Positions 1 through 6,274 of a stretch of DNA of 14,517 bases are shown piece by piece; positions within the stretch are counted from its first letter, which is position 1, and each line of letters opens with the position of its first letter. The translations under genes were made by a program, and so were the position numbers. This DNA is from an uncultured Micrococcales bacterium (lineage in GTDB: Bacteria > Actinomycetota > Actinomycetes > Actinomycetales > Microbacteriaceae): positions 1 to 14,517 of the forward strand of contig CAIJJH010000058.1 of the NCBI GenBank assembly GCA_903820955.1, written 5' to 3'. The notes beneath the pieces are model-generated. The model saw only the letters and a program-made list of their open reading frames with translations, made no database searches and was not told the DNA's origin.

Positions 1-459
1 AACATCGGTGCCGGTCGTCAGCACAGTAATTTCGGCCGAACCTGGACGCCAACGGCCCATGTCGACGGCAAAACCATTGGTGGAGCGCTGAATGTCGCGC
101 ACTCCGGCGCGCGTTCCGATCGAAAGTGTGTCGCCGGGTGATAGTTCGACCAAACCGCGTTCGGTCAGGTAGCGGGCAAAGACTCGGACGCCGTTGCCAC
201 ACATCTCGGCGACGCTTCCGTCGGCGTTTCGATAGTCCATAAACCACTCGGCCGCGGGCTCTTCTTTTAGGCTCGCCGCGCCATCGGGCAAGGCGCTCGA
301 ACGAATCACGCGAATCAAGCCGTCGGCACCGATTCCGAAGTGGCGGTCGCAAAGCTTGGCAACGGTTTCGGCGGTCAACTCGAGTTCGCCGCGCTCGTCA
401 AGAATCAGCACGAAGTCGTTGCCCGTGCCGTGACCCTTGGTGAATTGAACGGTTGCCAT
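1..459 (-). CDS. dapF: Diaminopimelate epimerase DapF (N-terminal 153 residues, cut by window edge)
   Basis: DapF interconverts LL- and meso-diaminopimelate in the cytoplasm, giving the precursor of lysine and of the peptidoglycan cross-link. My reading of the minus strand from the ATG at 459-457 gives [18 protein letters not shown], with the family's GNDF motif near residue 13, an FGIGADG motif near 41, and the first catalytic cysteine (about Cys87) in [14 protein letters not shown]. The second catalytic cysteine lies beyond the window. No strong Shine-Dalgarno is seen; a TAGGCT hexamer ends 6 nt before the ATG. The preceding gene miaA stops 9 bp upstream, so dapF is the next gene of the recX-miaB-miaA transcript, possibly with its own start. 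Identity is secure; only the C-terminal half is unseen. Confidence 0.97.
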   Translation of the reverse strand, partial: MATVQFTKGHGTGNDFVLILDERGELELTAETVAKLCDRHFGIGADGLIRVIRSSALPDGAASLKEEPAAEWFMDYRNADGSVAEMCGNGVRVFARYLTERGLVELSPGDTLSIGTRAGVRDIQRSTNGFAVDMGRWRPGSAEITVLTTGTDV

Positions 460-465
460 GCCTCA

Positions 466-471
466 AGCCTA
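466..471 (-). promoter_or_regulatory. Candidate -10 of dapF (leaderless)
   Basis: TAGGCT on the minus strand ends 6 nt before the dapF ATG. The TAG is also the miaA stop, so the match is partly explained by that and confidence is low. Confidence 0.25.
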
Positions 472-1395
472 AATGACGAGTTCTAGCGCGGCAGCGACTA
501 GGTCTTCGCGAACGAAATCTAGCCAGCTGATTCGCTTGTCGCGCCTAAACCACGACATCTGCCTTCTGGCATAGCGCGAAGTCAGGAGCGCGGTTTGCTC
601 GATTGCCTGTTCGCGGGTGAGCGACCCGTCTAGCTCGGCTAGGGCCTGCGCGTAACCGATGGCCTGGCTCGCCGTTTTGCCATCGCGAATGCCAGCCGGA
701 ATAAGCGACTCGACCTCTTCGCGGAGCCCGTTTTGCCACATCGCCTCGGCACGTTGGTAAAGCCTCGGCACGAGGACCGCACGCTCCGCCAGTAACCCAA
801 TCTGGATGCTCGGCTGCCACTCCTCTGGAGTTTCGGGTAGCGCGGCGGCAAATGGCTCACCCGTGATGGTGACGATCTCTAGCGCTCGCACGATTCGGCG
901 TCCGTTTTGGGAATCGATTCGACTCGCCGCGACCGGATCCTTGGCGGCCAGGCGGTTGTGCAGCTCTCTCGCGCCAAATTCGATCAGGTCTGCCTCTAGG
1001 CCGGCTCGCAAAGCCTCGTCTCGGGCCGGGAACTCGAAGTTGTTCAGGACCGAGGCTATGTAGAGCATCGAGCCGCCAACCAGAATCGGTGTCACTCCCC
1101 TGCGCTGTATCTCTTCGATAATGGGGCGGGCGACGGCCTGGTATTCGGCCGCGGTTGACTCCTGGCGAATCTCAAGCCAATCGAGCAGGTGGTGCGGGAT
1201 TCCGCGTCGCTCGGCTACTGAAAGCTTGGCGGTGCCGATGTCCATGCCGCGATAGAACTGCATAGAGTCGCAGTTCACGATCTCCGCAGTGGTGCCGCGC
1301 AATGCTAGAGCCTCAACGAGAGCGAGGCCAAGATCGGATTTGCCGGTGCCGGTTGGGCCGACCACCGCGATCAGCTGGTTAGGCACCGCGAACAC
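469..1395 (-). CDS. miaA: tRNA dimethylallyltransferase MiaA
   Basis: MiaA transfers a dimethylallyl group to N6 of A37 in tRNAs reading codons that start with U, making i6A. The 308-residue product has the usual family length. It shows a P-loop GPTGTGKS at 13-20, the [15 protein letters not shown] signature at about 43-57 with the conserved Asp, IPHHLLD at about 66-72, a VGGSMLY motif at about 107, and RRIVRALEI further on. The assigned start is GTG at 1395-1393, overlapping the 3' end of miaB by 17 bp. A second GTG at 1386-1384 (three codons later) would also keep the whole P-loop, and neither has a clear Shine-Dalgarno. miaB, which acts on the product of MiaA, lies directly upstream, so both steps are made from one transcript. 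Confidence 0.97.
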   Translation of the reverse strand: MFAVPNQLIAVVGPTGTGKSDLGLALVEALALRGTTAEIVNCDSMQFYRGMDIGTAKLSVAERRGIPHHLLDWLEIRQESTAAEYQAVARPIIEEIQRRGVTPILVGGSMLYIASVLNNFEFPARDEALRAGLEADLIEFGARELHNRLAAKDPVAASRIDSQNGRRIVRALEIVTITGEPFAAALPETPEEWQPSIQIGLLAERAVLVPRLYQRAEAMWQNGLREEVESLIPAGIRDGKTASQAIGYAQALAELDGSLTREQAIEQTALLTSRYARRQMSWFRRDKRISWLDFVREDLVAAALELVI

Positions 1396-2857
1396 CTAGC
1401 GGAATCGATCGGCGACCAGGGGTTGCCGGGGCGGGAACACCGCAGGATGCTGCCTGAGCGCGATCCCAGGCGTCTCCAGCGATGGTTTGCCTGATTTCGA
1501 TGTCGTTTGGAGACTTTGGGTCGGCAATCAGGTGAAAAGGGCCGGATTCTTCGACTGTGACGGTGACCAGATCGCCCGGACGAGGCTCTAGGACGCCCTG
1601 TGGGACGCTGAAGTGGACCAGGCGACCATCACGGGCGCGGCCGCTCAAACGGTGCGTAGCGGCGTCTTTGCGCCCCTCGTTGTTACCAACCAAAACCTCA
1701 ACGGTTTGCCCAATGAGCTTTTGGTTCTCTTCGAAGGCGATCTGGTTGACCAGCTTGTGCAAGCGCTCGAAGCGCTCCTGAACCACTGCCTTCGGAATCT
1801 GGTCTGGCATTTCGGCTGCCGGAGTGCCGGGGCGAATCGAATACTGGAACGTGTAGGCGGTGGCGAAGCGGGACTCGCTGACCACACGCATGGTTTCAAG
1901 AAAGTCTTCTTCGGTCTCGCCAGGGAAACCCACGATTATGTCGGTCGAAATTGCGGCGTTTGGGATCGCCTCACGAACCGAGTCGATGATCCCCAAGAAC
2001 TTTGTGCTTCGGTAGCTGCGCTTCATCGCCTTCAAGACCGAATCGCTACCGCTCTGCAGTGGCATGTGCAGCTGAGGCATGACGTTTGGGGTTTCGGCCA
2101 TGGCATCGATTACGTCCTGAGTGAAGGCTGCAGGGTGCGGGCTAGTGAAGCGAACGCGCTCGAGCCCCTTAACCTCGCCCATGGCTCGAAGCAACTTGGC
2201 GAATGCCCCGCGGTCGCCGAATTCGACACCGTAGGTGTTGACGTTTTGGCCGAGCAGAGTGATCTCAATCACGCCGTCGGCAACCAGCGCCTGAACCTCG
2301 GCGAGAATCTCGCCGGGGCGGCGGTCTTTCTCTTTGCCGCGCAGGCTAGGAACGATGCAGAAGGTGCAGGTATTGTTGCAGCCAACCGAAATCGAGACCC
2401 AGGCGGCGTAGGTGCTGTCGCGCTTGGTTGGGAGGTCGCTTGGGAAAGTTTCGAGAGACTCGAGAATCTCGATCTGGGCCTCTTCGTTGTGACGCGCTCG
2501 TTCTAAGAGGATGGGCAGCGAACCGATGTTATGCGTTCCGAAGACAACGTCGACGTATGGCGCCTTCTTCACGATTGTTTCGCGATCCTTTTGAGCCAGG
2601 CAACCGCCGACCGCAATCTGAAAGTTCGGGTTCTCTTTCTTCTTGCCGTATAGCTGCGAAATGGCTGCGTAAAGACGGTTGTCGGCGTTCTCGCGAACCG
2701 CACAGGTGTTGAAAACGACGATGTCAGCCTCTTCGCCAAGCGCGGAGACGTAGCCAGCGTCTTCGAGCAGGCCGGTTAGGCGCTCGGAGTCGTGAACATT
2801 CATCTGGCAGCCGAAGGTGCGAACCTCGTAGCTGCGTTGTTTGGTTTCGGAAGTCAT
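1379..2857 (-). CDS. miaB: tRNA-2-methylthio-N6-dimethylallyladenosine synthase MiaB
   Basis: MiaB is a radical-SAM methylthiotransferase that converts i6A37 to ms2i6A37 in tRNA. The 492-residue protein has the three domains in order. The N-terminal UPF0004 domain carries three cysteines for the auxiliary 4Fe-4S cluster (Cys17 in TFGCQMN, Cys52 in FNTCAV, Cys86 in VGGCLAQ). The radical-SAM core has CNNTCTFC (Cys160, 164, 167). A TRAM RNA-binding domain spans about 380-446. A tail of about 45 residues after TRAM (447-492) is Ala/Pro/Arg-rich and poorly typed. The ATG at 2857-2855 shares one base with the recX stop (TGATG), which suggests translational coupling, and GGAAG lies a few bases before it. 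Confidence 0.97.
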   Translation of the reverse strand: MTSETKQRSYEVRTFGCQMNVHDSERLTGLLEDAGYVSALGEEADIVVFNTCAVRENADNRLYAAISQLYGKKKENPNFQIAVGGCLAQKDRETIVKKAPYVDVVFGTHNIGSLPILLERARHNEEAQIEILESLETFPSDLPTKRDSTYAAWVSISVGCNNTCTFCIVPSLRGKEKDRRPGEILAEVQALVADGVIEITLLGQNVNTYGVEFGDRGAFAKLLRAMGEVKGLERVRFTSPHPAAFTQDVIDAMAETPNVMPQLHMPLQSGSDSVLKAMKRSYRSTKFLGIIDSVREAIPNAAISTDIIVGFPGETEEDFLETMRVVSESRFATAYTFQYSIRPGTPAAEMPDQIPKAVVQERFERLHKLVNQIAFEENQKLIGQTVEVLVGNNEGRKDAATHRLSGRARDGRLVHFSVPQGVLEPRPGDLVTVTVEESGPFHLIADPKSPNDIEIRQTIAGDAWDRAQAASCGVPAPATPGRRSIPLGVRGA

Positions 2858-3360
2858 CAGGCTTCCGATTTTACCGCCTGCTCGCGCGCATATCGTATGG
2901 CCGCGTAAACAACTCCACCGCCATAGCCCTTGCGAGCTAGATAACCCGAGAGCCTGCGCTCTTGAACTGCCGCTTCGAGGCGGCTCATGGTTCTGAGTCG
3001 CTTGACCGCTAGTTCTTTGGCGGTCTCGAACTCTTGCTCGGAGGTGATCTCCGAAATCGCCTCTTCGATGACCTCGACCGCTACGCCCTTGGTTGAAAGT
3101 TCGCGTTTGATTGCCGACTTCGAAAGCCCCTTGTAACGCCTGCGGCTGTTGACTATGACGTTTGCAAACTGTGCGTCGTCGATTAGCCCGGATTCCTCAA
3201 ACCGATCGAGGATCGGTTCGGCGATATCCTCGGGAATCTCGCGTTTGACCAGGATGGCCCGCAGTTGAGCCTTCGACTTAGCGCCCTTGGATAGCTGAAA
3301 AAGCAGGACGTTTCTCGCCCTGCTCTCCAGCTTTTCGCGCGAAGGCGCAGTTTCAGTCAT
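2857..3360 (-). CDS. recX: Regulatory protein RecX
   Basis: RecX binds RecA filaments and modulates (usually inhibits) strand exchange and ATPase activity. The product is 167 residues, rich in charged alpha-helix. It has the typical three-helix-repeat pattern: [19 protein letters not shown] near the N-terminus, then [20 protein letters not shown] near the middle with the conserved G-L-I-D-D-x-x-F core, and a C-terminal repeat ending in [16 protein letters not shown]. The ATG at 3360-3358 follows the recA stop after 2 bp and there is no separate promoter, so its expression should follow recA read-through. It is coupled to miaB by a one-base overlap. The family call rests on the motif and on its place after recA. 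Confidence 0.95.
   Translation of the reverse strand: MTETAPSREKLESRARNVLLFQLSKGAKSKAQLRAILVKREIPEDIAEPILDRFEESGLIDDAQFANVIVNSRRRYKGLSKSAIKRELSTKGVAVEVIEEAISEITSEQEFETAKELAVKRLRTMSRLEAAVQERRLSGYLARKGYGGGVVYAAIRYAREQAVKSEA
2868..2873 (-). promoter_or_regulatory. Possible -10 before miaB, inside the end of recX
   Basis: TAAAAT on the minus strand matches TATAAT at 5 of 6 positions. It ends 10 nt before the miaB ATG, so a transcript from it would have a leader of only about 3-4 nt. No good -35 is seen, and miaB could equally depend on recA-recX read-through. Confidence 0.3.
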
Positions 3361-3362
3361 TG

Positions 3363-4448
3363 TTATTCGTTGGCTGCCTTATCGATTGCAACCGGAGCGA
3401 TGTCTGCGATCGGAGCCACCTCTTCGACCGGTAGGTCGGCAACAGCACGAGGAACACCGATGCCAAGCTTGGTCTTGATCTTCTTCTCGATCTCGTCGGC
3501 AACGGCAGGGTTATCGATTAGGTACTTGCGAGAGTTCTCTTTGCCCTGACCGAGTTGGTCGCCCTCGTAGGTGTACCAGGCACCAGACTTCTTGACGATG
3601 TCGTGGTCGACGCCGAAGTCGAGGAGGCTGCCCTCACGAGAGATGCCGAGACCGTAGATGATGTCGAACTCGGCCTGCTTGAACGGCGAGGCCATCTTGT
3701 TCTTGACCACCTTGACGCGGGTGCGGTTACCGACTGCGTCGGTGCCGTCTTTCAGGGTCTCGATGCGGCGAATGTCTAGGCGAACCGAAGCGTAGAACTT
3801 CAGAGCCTTACCCCCGGCGGTGGTTTCTGGGCTTCCGAAGAAGACACCGATCTTTTCGCGGAGCTGGTTGATGAAGATCATGGTGGTGTTGGTGTTGCTG
3901 AGCGCACCGGTTAGCTTGCGAAGAGCCTGCGACATGAGTCGGGCCTGAAGACCAACGTGCGAGTCACCCATTTCACCCTCGATTTCGGCGCGTGGCACAA
4001 GGGCTGCAACCGAGTCGATGACGATGATGTCGATTCCGCCGGAGCGAATCAGCATGTCGGCGATTTCAAGCGCCTGCTCACCGGTGTCTGGCTGGCTAAC
4101 GAACAGGTCGTCGATGTTTACGCCCAGAGCCTTGGCGTACTCCGGGTCAAGTGCGTGCTCGGCGTCGATGAACGCCGCGGTGCCGCCGGCTGCCTGTGCG
4201 TTGGCGATTGCGTGCAGGGCAACGGTGGTCTTACCGGAGGACTCAGGGCCGTAAACCTCCACGATGCGGCCGCGAGGAAGGCCGCCAATGCCTAGAGCTA
4301 CGTCTAGAGCGATAGAGCCGGTCGGGATAACTTCAACGGGTGCGCGATCGTCTGAACCAAGGCGCATGATCGAGCCCTTACCGAACTGGCGTTCGATCTG
4401 AGCCAGTGCGGTGTCTAGTGCCTTCTCGCGTTCGTTTGCAGATGCCAT
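3363..4448 (-). CDS. recA: Recombinase RecA
   Basis: RecA forms ATP-dependent filaments on single-stranded DNA, drives homologous recombination and triggers LexA self-cleavage. The 361-residue product has Walker A GPESSGKT at 67-74, the catalytic Glu region [10 protein letters not shown] at about 93-102, Walker [23 protein letters not shown] starting near 141 (quoted in part), and loop L2 within [19 protein letters not shown]. It is uninterrupted: there is no intein like that of Mycobacterium tuberculosis. The C-terminal tail is Ala/Pro/Val/Asp-rich. The ATG at 4448-4446 has an AGAGGA Shine-Dalgarno (4455-4460) with 6 nt spacing. It has its own promoter with a LexA box and a leader of roughly 117 nt. 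Confidence 0.99.
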   Translation of the reverse strand: MASANEREKALDTALAQIERQFGKGSIMRLGSDDRAPVEVIPTGSIALDVALGIGGLPRGRIVEVYGPESSGKTTVALHAIANAQAAGGTAAFIDAEHALDPEYAKALGVNIDDLFVSQPDTGEQALEIADMLIRSGGIDIIVIDSVAALVPRAEIEGEMGDSHVGLQARLMSQALRKLTGALSNTNTTMIFINQLREKIGVFFGSPETTAGGKALKFYASVRLDIRRIETLKDGTDAVGNRTRVKVVKNKMASPFKQAEFDIIYGLGISREGSLLDFGVDHDIVKKSGAWYTYEGDQLGQGKENSRKYLIDNPAVADEIEKKIKTKLGIGVPRAVADLPVEEVAPIADIAPVAIDKAANE

Positions 4449-4454
4449 CTTTTG

Positions 4455-4460
4455 TCCTCT
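4455..4460 (-). promoter_or_regulatory. Shine-Dalgarno of recA
   Basis: AGAGGA on the minus strand, 6 nt before the recA ATG. It is one of the few clear ribosome-binding sites in the window and fixes the recA start. Confidence 0.85.
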
Positions 4461-4467
4461 TGCTTCT

Positions 4468-4564
4468 GGCGCATCGCGCCTCTAGGTTTCATTTTCCTGT
4501 GAGACTACGTCTAACCTCCGACACCTTGTCGGGGTGGCGCAAAAGTTGTGAACAACTTCTTTGC
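4468..4564 (-). other. Structured 5' leader of recA with three predicted hairpins
   Basis: Reading the minus strand 5' to 3', the leader holds three inverted repeats. H1 (4564-4539) has arms GCAAA/AGTTG and CAACT/TTTGC, a 2-nt GA bulge and a TTCA loop, about 10 bp. H2 (4532-4518) pairs CCGACA with TGTCGG around AGG, and gains two to three more pairs past a bulged A. H3 (4480-4468) pairs GGCGC with GCGCC around GAT, close before the Shine-Dalgarno. If the promoter at 4572-4600 is right, transcription begins at about 4565, so H1 would sit at the very 5' end of the mRNA. Folding was done by eye only, and any role in mRNA stability or control is inference. Confidence 0.5.
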
Positions 4565-4571
4565 TACGAAC

Positions 4572-4600
4572 AGACTAGCAAAATTCGAACAAGTTTTCGA
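4572..4600 (-). promoter_or_regulatory. Candidate recA promoter (-35/-10)
   Basis: On the minus strand TCGAAA (4600-4595, 4 of 6 to TTGACA) and TAGTCT (4577-4572, the actinobacterial TANNNT form) are separated by exactly 17 bp. The LexA box overlaps the -35 element and spacer, as expected for SOS repression. An inverted repeat TTGCTA-N9-TAGCAA (4561-4581) also covers the -10. It begins just past the DUF3046 stop codon. The elements match only loosely, so this remains a candidate. Confidence 0.55.
4585..4600. promoter_or_regulatory. LexA (SOS) box of recA
   Basis: The plus strand reads TCGAAC-AAGT-TTTCGA, 11 of 12 conserved positions of the actinobacterial/Gram-positive SOS box TCGAAC-N4-GTTCGA. 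Its position between the -35 and -10 of recA fits LexA repression. LexA itself is not encoded in the window. Confidence 0.85.
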
Positions 4601-4605
4601 ATATT

Positions 4606-4839
4606 TTATTTCGGCGTGTCTTTTTTCGAATGTTTGTTCAAACCGTGCCATCGTTCCTTCGGCACTCCGGCCGTGTGGCAAACGGCCAGCCAGACCTCTT
4701 TAGGGTCGAATCCCGAAGCAATTGCCTTGTCTGCGGTGAGGTCTCCCAGATCGCCCAGGACCAGGTCGCGGCGAATCACAGCGGAATACGCCACGCCGAA
4801 TTCGTCGGCGATGAGCGAGTTGAACTGTGAAAGGCGCAT
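4606..4839 (-). CDS. DUF3046 protein, conserved small ORF upstream of recA
   Basis: A 77-residue protein of unknown function. Its start MRLSQF, the DxVLGDLGDLTADKAIASG-like middle and the DPKEVWLAVC segment followed by VPKERWHG match the actinobacterial DUF3046 family, which is typically found next to recA (in M. tuberculosis a similar small gene precedes recA, from memory). No signal peptide or membrane segment is visible. The C-terminal tail is Lys-rich. The ATG at 4839-4837 has no clear Shine-Dalgarno; a TAGGGT hexamer ends 7 nt before it, so the mRNA may be leaderless. It is bounded by the clgR terminator upstream and the recA promoter downstream. Confidence 0.85.
   Translation of the reverse strand: MRLSQFNSLIADEFGVAYSAVIRRDLVLGDLGDLTADKAIASGFDPKEVWLAVCHTAGVPKERWHGLNKHSKKDTPK
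4626..4641. promoter_or_regulatory. Second, degenerate LexA-like box
   Basis: TCGAAT-GTTT-GTTCAA matches 10 of 12 positions of the SOS consensus. It lies inside the 3' end of the DUF3046 coding region, and its centre is 41 bp (about four helical turns) upstream of the main box. It may be an auxiliary operator or chance. Confidence 0.4.
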
Positions 4840-4846
4840 GCCTAAA

Positions 4847-4852
4847 ACCCTA
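4847..4852 (-). promoter_or_regulatory. Candidate -10 of DUF3046 (leaderless)
   Basis: TAGGGT on the minus strand lies 7 nt before the ATG, in the gap between the clgR terminator and DUF3046. That is the spacing expected when transcription starts at the start codon. No good -35 is seen. Confidence 0.35.
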
Positions 4853-4858
4853 AGCGAA

Positions 4859-4884
4859 AACCCCGATCATCGCTGACCGGGGTT
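4859..4884 (-). terminator. Rho-independent-like terminator after clgR
   Basis: Arms AACCCCGATCA and TGACCGGGGTT pair over 11 positions with one mismatch around a TCGC loop. On the minus strand the stem is followed by a short T run (TTTTC). It stands 15 bp after the clgR stop and before DUF3046, so it should end the thyX-to-clgR series. The short T tract makes it a modest terminator. Confidence 0.7.
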
Positions 4885-4899
4885 CTCATAAGTTGGTGC

Positions 4900-5190
4900 T
4901 TAGCGGCTGAAGCTCGCAAGCAGTTCGGCTGGCACGGTGTCTGGGATCGTTAGACCCTCAAGTGCAGCTAGGCGCTCGCTGACCTCGCGCATGATTTGGG
5001 AGATCGGAACATCGAGGGCTTCTGCGATTGATAGCAGAATCTCGCTCGAGGCTTCCTTCTGGCCGCGCTCGATCTCGCTCAGGTAGCCAAGGGCAACGCT
5101 TGCGCGACCGGCGACCTGACGGAGAGTGTGGCGTTTTTGCAGACGGAGTTCTCGAAGAACATCACCAATTTCGCGACGAACTAAAAGCAT
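4900..5190 (-). CDS. clgR: XRE-family transcriptional regulator, ClgR-like
   Basis: A 96-residue DNA-binding protein with an XRE/Cro-type helix-turn-helix over about residues 9-65. The core LRQVAGRASVALGYLSEIERGQKEAS has the S-x-x-Y-L-S-x-I-E-R-G-x-K pattern of actinobacterial ClgR. In Corynebacterium, Streptomyces and mycobacteria ClgR activates clp protease genes and envelope-stress genes. The context pgsA-cinA-clgR upstream of recA supports the name. The ATG at 5190-5188 has a strong AAGGAG (5201-5196) 5 nt before it. The last 25 residues are unlike the HTH and have no family I recognise. No consensus ClgR operator was seen in its own promoter. It could be another XRE regulator, but ClgR is the best fit. 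Confidence 0.82.
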   Translation of the reverse strand: MLLVRREIGDVLRELRLQKRHTLRQVAGRASVALGYLSEIERGQKEASSEILLSIAEALDVPISQIMREVSERLAALEGLTIPDTVPAELLASFSR

Positions 5191-5195
5191 TTCGT

Positions 5196-5201
5196 CTCCT
5201 T
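5196..5201 (-). promoter_or_regulatory. Strong Shine-Dalgarno of clgR
   Basis: AAGGAG with 5 nt to the ATG, the best ribosome-binding site in the window. It contrasts with the many starts here that have none. Confidence 0.9.
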
Positions 5202-5210
5202 TCTGACAAC

Positions 5211-5239
5211 CCTCAGGTTTGAGGAGTTACAGGATAACT
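5211..5239. promoter_or_regulatory. Two adjacent dyads upstream of clgR
   Basis: AGTTA-CAGGA-TAACT (5225-5239) and CCTCA-GGTT-TGAGG (5211-5224) are perfect short inverted repeats lying back to back in the 68-bp gap between pncC and clgR. On the minus strand the first overlaps a TANNNT-type hexamer (TAAGTT), so it could be an operator. The second lies in the predicted 5' leader just before the Shine-Dalgarno. Arms are only 5 bp, so chance is possible. Confidence 0.4.
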
Positions 5240-5258
5240 TACAACGCGAGACTCCGTT

Positions 5259-5744
5259 TTATGCCCGAAATTCCTGCGAGTCTCCTGAGAGTGCCGTTTT
5301 GAGTGTGGCGAGCGCTCCGGCCACCGCTCCGGCTCGAATTTCTGCTCGATCTCCCTTGAGCGATAGTTCGACTACTTCTGAGCCGCGAGGTGTCAGCACC
5401 CCGATAAATACCGTGCCGACCGCCACCCCGTCTTGGGTGTCTGGCCCGGCCACGCCGGTTGCCGAGAGAGCAACATCCGCCTTGAACACGTTGGCGGCAC
5501 CGACGGCCATTTCGATGGCCACTGCGGGGTCAACGGCTCCCACATCGGCCAAGAGTTTTGCATCGACACCCAAAAGATCGCTCTTGGCTTCTGTTGCGTA
5601 GGCAACCACCGAACCACGAAGCACCTTAGAAGCCCCTGGGACGCCCACAAAGGCGTCGGCGAGCAAGCCACCGGTCAGCGACTCGGCCAAGGCCAAAGAC
5701 CAGCCACGCGCCTCCAGGAGGCCCAAAATCTCTGCTGCACTCAC
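5259..5744 (-). CDS. pncC: CinA C-terminal-type nicotinamide-nucleotide amidohydrolase (PncC)
   Basis: The family deamidates nicotinamide mononucleotide to nicotinate mononucleotide in pyridine-nucleotide salvage. The 161-residue product is the stand-alone C-terminal CinA domain and lacks the N-terminal MoaB-like domain of full CinA. It shows LALAESLTGGLL with the catalytic Ser, VVAYATEAKSDLLGV with the conserved Tyr and Lys, and GVAGPDTQDGVAVGTVFIG in the C-terminal half. I chose the GTG at 5744-5742: it overlaps the pgsA stop as GTGA, has GGGAG 7 nt upstream and places residue 1 just before the domain. A longer reading frame to 5852 would only add non-homologous residues inside pgsA. It is probably translated with pgsA, and clgR follows after 68 bp. 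Confidence 0.9.
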   Translation of the reverse strand: MSAAEILGLLEARGWSLALAESLTGGLLADAFVGVPGASKVLRGSVVAYATEAKSDLLGVDAKLLADVGAVDPAVAIEMAVGAANVFKADVALSATGVAGPDTQDGVAVGTVFIGVLTPRGSEVVELSLKGDRAEIRAGAVAGALATLKTALSGDSQEFRA

Positions 5745-6274
5745 TTCTTTGCTCCCGCGACTAGATAGGCGATTCCGCTGTACAAAGTTAGCGCGAGCGC
5801 TACCACCGTCAAGGCGAGTTCGAGGCCCGGCTGAATACCGAACGGCAGCCACCCGGTTGGGCTGAGCAGAAACCCTACGAGGATCGATTGCATGATGGTC
5901 TTCAGCTTGCCGCCACCCGAGGCTGCGATGACACGCTTTTTCAGAACCGCGAACCGATAGATCGTGATACCTATTTCGCGCACGAGGATGATTCCGGTCA
6001 CCAACCAGGAAACCTCCCCGAGAAGCGACAGCGAAACCAAGACACCGCCGATCAAGAACTTGTCAGCGATCGGGTCAAGTATCTTGCCGAGATTAGTCAC
6101 TTGGCCACGTTTTCTGGCGATGGCTCCGTCAACGCCATCGGTAGCCGCCGACAATACAAATAACAGAACCGCCAGCCAGCGCCAGCCTGATGAGCGATCG
6201 GGCTCGGCAAAGACCACCCAGATTACAAATGGGACGAGCAGGATTCTAGAAAGGGTTACCAGGTTGGCGAGCAT
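5741..6274 (-). CDS. pgsA: CDP-diacylglycerol-glycerol-3-phosphate 3-phosphatidyltransferase
   Basis: This integral membrane enzyme makes phosphatidylglycerol phosphate from CDP-diacylglycerol and glycerol-3-phosphate. The 177-residue product carries the complete CDP-alcohol phosphotransferase signature D-x2-DG-x2-AR-x8-G-x3-D-x3-D, read here as DGVDGAIAR... then GKILDPIAD. It has several hydrophobic helices: LANLVTLSRILLVPFVIWVV at the N-terminus, WLAVLLFVLSAA, FLIGGVLVSLSLL, VSWLVTGIILV and a C-terminal pair. The ATG at 6274-6272 overlaps the ftsK stop (TAATG) and starts at the conserved LANLVTLSR; a TTG at 6298 in the same frame is possible but less likely. Other CDP-alcohol transferases share the motif, so the exact acceptor is inferred from similarity and neighbours. 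Confidence 0.92.
   Translation of the reverse strand: MLANLVTLSRILLVPFVIWVVFAEPDRSSGWRWLAVLLFVLSAATDGVDGAIARKRGQVTNLGKILDPIADKFLIGGVLVSLSLLGEVSWLVTGIILVREIGITIYRFAVLKKRVIAASGGGKLKTIMQSILVGFLLSPTGWLPFGIQPGLELALTVVALALTLYSGIAYLVAGAKK

Noticed and set aside
1613..2506. Open frame of 297 codons on the plus strand, antisense to miaB
   Set aside because: It lies wholly within miaB, whose motifs are complete. The antisense frame has no recognisable domain and is a by-product of GC-rich codon use.
3363..4448. Possible intein or interruption in recA
   Set aside because: The reading frame is continuous with all motifs at normal spacing, unlike M. tuberculosis RecA.
5191..5258. ClgR autoregulatory operator (CGC-N5-GCG type)
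   Set aside because: No match to the consensus was found in the gap; only unrelated short dyads are present.
5741..5852. Longer pncC start reaching 5852
   Set aside because: The extra residues lie inside pgsA and do not resemble the family. The GTG at 5744 has a Shine-Dalgarno and the typical GTGA overlap.
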